A stretch of DNA of 6,806 nt from Blastocatellia bacterium (GTDB lineage: Bacteria; Acidobacteriota; Blastocatellia; Pyrinomonadales; Pyrinomonadaceae), in assembly GCA_003487805.1 (NCBI GenBank), contig DNNE01000024.1:111854-118659 (forward strand), in the 5' to 3' direction. Numbering within the stretch: the first letter of the stretch is position 1; the number at the start of each line of letters is the position of its first letter. Below, piece by piece: positions 5,995 through 6,806 of the stretch. The notes below the pieces were generated by a model. It was not told where the DNA came from. It saw only the letters and a program-made list of their open reading frames with translations, and searched no databases. Made by a program: the position numbers and the translations under genes.

Positions 5995-6204
5995 AACCCG
6001 GAGCGGTAGCGGGTAGCGTCTTGTTCTGACTTTGCGCATCTTTGCGCCTTGGCGTCTTTGCGTGAGACTACCTCTTGATGCAGGACGGTTCACGCAAAGG
6101 CGCAAAGCCGCAAAGATGCGCAAAGTAAGACACTACTCAGTAGCGATGAGATCGTACTCTCGATCGTGAGCGGGCGATCCGGTCGCTACGCTCCCGGTTC
6201 TGAC
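5990..6204. repeat. REP-like doublet 3 flanking a long palindrome
   Basis: The left copy (5990-6016, plus) starts with GTCAGAA. It keeps CCCG/CGGG arms around GC-GGTA-G but is degenerate, with two bases missing on the right side. An inverted head, GTTCTGAC (6023-6030), follows closely, so 5990-6030 is itself a short doublet. The right copy (6179-6204, minus) reads, on its own strand, GTCAGAA, CCGG, ga, GC, loop GTA, GC, ga, CCGG. Left and right copies agree at 20 of 21 core bases plus one indel. The arrangement is head-out, as in the other two doublets. Confidence 0.8.
6030..6125. repeat. 96-base palindrome built of cgcaaag units
   Basis: Arms 6030-6065 and 6090-6125 pair at 33 of 36 positions around a 24-base centre. 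Each arm is four near-tandem units containing gcaaag (about 8-10 bases each). It starts exactly where the short REP-like doublet ends. Palindromes of gcgcaaag type are, to my knowledge, widely dispersed in acidobacterial and planctomycete genomes and are often mis-translated as short Arg/Ala-rich proteins. Between two divergent starts it cannot be a shared terminator, so its place suggests insertion. Confidence 0.82.
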
Positions 6205-6274
6205 ACGCACTAGCCCGCTGACCCAAAACAGATTTATAGTTGGCTTCGACCTAACCACGAAAGGCACCGCGATC

Positions 6275-6703
6275 ATGCTTCGGAAACTAACATCAACTTC
6301 TTCAAGCTGGGCCACGGTTCCGCTGCGTCTCGCGCTGGGCATTTCTTTCATCGGACATGGCGCAGAGAAAGTTTTGGGCTCGTTTGGTGGGCCGGGATTT
6401 TCGAAATTCACTTCCTTTCCCGCGCCCTTTCCGTTCATGCGTCCGGCGAGCGTCTGGATGGGAGCAGCGGCCTTTGCGGAATTGATTGGCGGAGTTCTGG
6501 TCCTGCTCGGCTTGTTTACGCGCCTTGGCGCTTTCCTGATCGTTTGCGTGATGGTCACTGTGATCTTTGGAGTGCTGTGGCCGAAGTTTTTTGCGCCGGA
6601 TGGAATGGAGTTAGCCGTCGCATTCCTGGGCATCGCCCTCGCTTTGCTTATCACGGGCGGCGGACAAGCATCGGTCGATCGGCTAATCGCGGGAAACAGG
6701 TAG
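6275..6703 (+). CDS. DoxX-family integral membrane protein
   Basis: A 142-residue inner-membrane protein with four predicted membrane helices (about 13-36, 58-80, 83-104, 110-128). Family features are RLALGISFIGHGAEKVLG (18-35), with the Arg in the first helix and Gly-His-Gly before Lys; AELIGGVLVLLGLFTRLGA (68-86), with Glu69 and the Gly-rich turn into helix 3; and the ending GGGQASVD (128-135). Length matches the family. DoxX proteins are linked to quinone or thiol redox and oxidative-stress complexes in some bacteria, but most, including this one, have no proven reaction. ATG at 6275 is preceded by a weak AAGG (6261-6264), 10 bases away. A longer frame of 203 residues on the opposite strand is a shadow: it lacks family features. 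The gene is divergent from the M61 gene and stands alone in the window. Confidence 0.93.
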   Translation: MLRKLTSTSSSWATVPLRLALGISFIGHGAEKVLGSFGGPGFSKFTSFPAPFPFMRPASVWMGAAAFAELIGGVLVLLGLFTRLGAFLIVCVMVTVIFGVLWPKFFAPDGMELAVAFLGIALALLITGGGQASVDRLIAGNR

Positions 6704-6806
6704 TTTTGGAGTGCGGTGGCAGAGTCCCGATACATCGGGAACACCGCTTTGGATTATTATCGTTGGTACTCAGCAAGCTAACAGAAAGCGCCGTCGCCGC
6801 TTCGCT
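6704..6806. repeat. Hairpin repeat 3' of the DoxX gene, cut by the window end
   Basis: GCGGTG (6713-6718) pairs with CACCGC (6742-6747), enclosing an inner perfect hairpin, TCCCGAT (6725-6731) with ATCGGGA (6734-6740). A second palindromic block starts near 6784 (agcg...cgct and related pairs) and runs off the window. The gagtgcggtggcagag wording is one I associate with dispersed repeats in acidobacterial genomes. The first hairpin lies 10 bases after the DoxX stop and may end its transcript. No coding sequence is evident here. Confidence 0.65.

Larger units (their letters stand above)
5937..6274. other. Divergent intergenic region with nested palindromes
   Basis: These 338 bases lie between the divergent peptidase and DoxX genes. 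They hold a candidate peptidase promoter (5967-5994), REP-like copies at 5990-6030 and 6179-6204, and a long cgcaaag palindrome (6030-6125) between those copies. Small inverted pairs lie at 6140-6146 with 6183-6189 and at about 6151-6166. TATAGT at 6235-6240 could be a -10 box for the DoxX gene, but no -35 at proper spacing is visible. Apparent short frames here read through repeats and are not genes. Confidence 0.7.

Noticed and set aside
5848..6123. 91-residue minus-strand frame with Arg/Ala-rich start
   Set aside because: Its first part is the translated cgcaaag palindrome, a typical false gene, and the rest overlaps the M61 gene start in another frame.
6133..6744. 203-residue open frame on the minus strand opposite the DoxX gene
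   Set aside because: It is longer than the DoxX frame, but its composition is Pro/Arg/Thr-rich with no fold or motif, and it begins within the downstream repeat. The plus frame has clear DoxX features.

Overview
The window is chromosomal DNA of moderate GC content from what looks like a free-living Gram-negative soil or water bacterium. I favour Acidobacteriota, possibly the Blastocatellia/Pyrinomonadaceae side. This is inference. It rests on a large secreted protein of an acidobacterial type, a secreted M61 peptidase, and intergenic regions full of dispersed palindromes of a kind I associate with those genomes. No rRNA, tRNA, CRISPR array, phage gene or transposase gene is visible.

Layout. 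A KdgF-like cupin (173-547, minus) is followed on its 3' side by a long imperfect palindrome (1-163). A divergent intergenic region (548-862) holds a paired REP-like hairpin and candidate promoters, and leads into a 646-residue exported protein of unknown function (863-2803, plus). That gene converges on a secreted alpha/beta-hydrolase esterase (2915-3847, minus), with a strong hairpin of the cacaaaaag type between their ends. Upstream of the esterase lies a repeat mosaic (about 3868-4057): one REP-like hairpin, then four short hairpins with ttc or cttca-type loops. A secreted M61 metallopeptidase with a C-terminal PDZ domain follows (4065-5936, minus). A second divergent region (5937-6274) contains nested palindromes. 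A DoxX-family membrane protein (6275-6703, plus) and the start of another repeat cluster (6704-6806) end the window.

The five genes do not form an evident pathway. Three of them (unknown protein, esterase, M61 peptidase) have signal peptides, so the shared theme is export to the envelope or periplasm. The genes are separated by repeats and alternate in strand, so each is probably its own transcription unit.

The most interesting content is the repeats. Six copies of one REP-like hairpin share a strict layout: a CAGAA head, a 4-nt arm, 2 nt, 2 nt, a small G..A loop, then the mirror. The 4-nt arms differ between pairs but remain self-complementary. The copies form three inverted, head-out doublets. 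One doublet (3735-3906) encloses the start codon and signal peptide of the esterase, and one of its arms is translated as part of the protein. This looks like a REPIN or MITE-like family that has contributed to a gene's 5' end.
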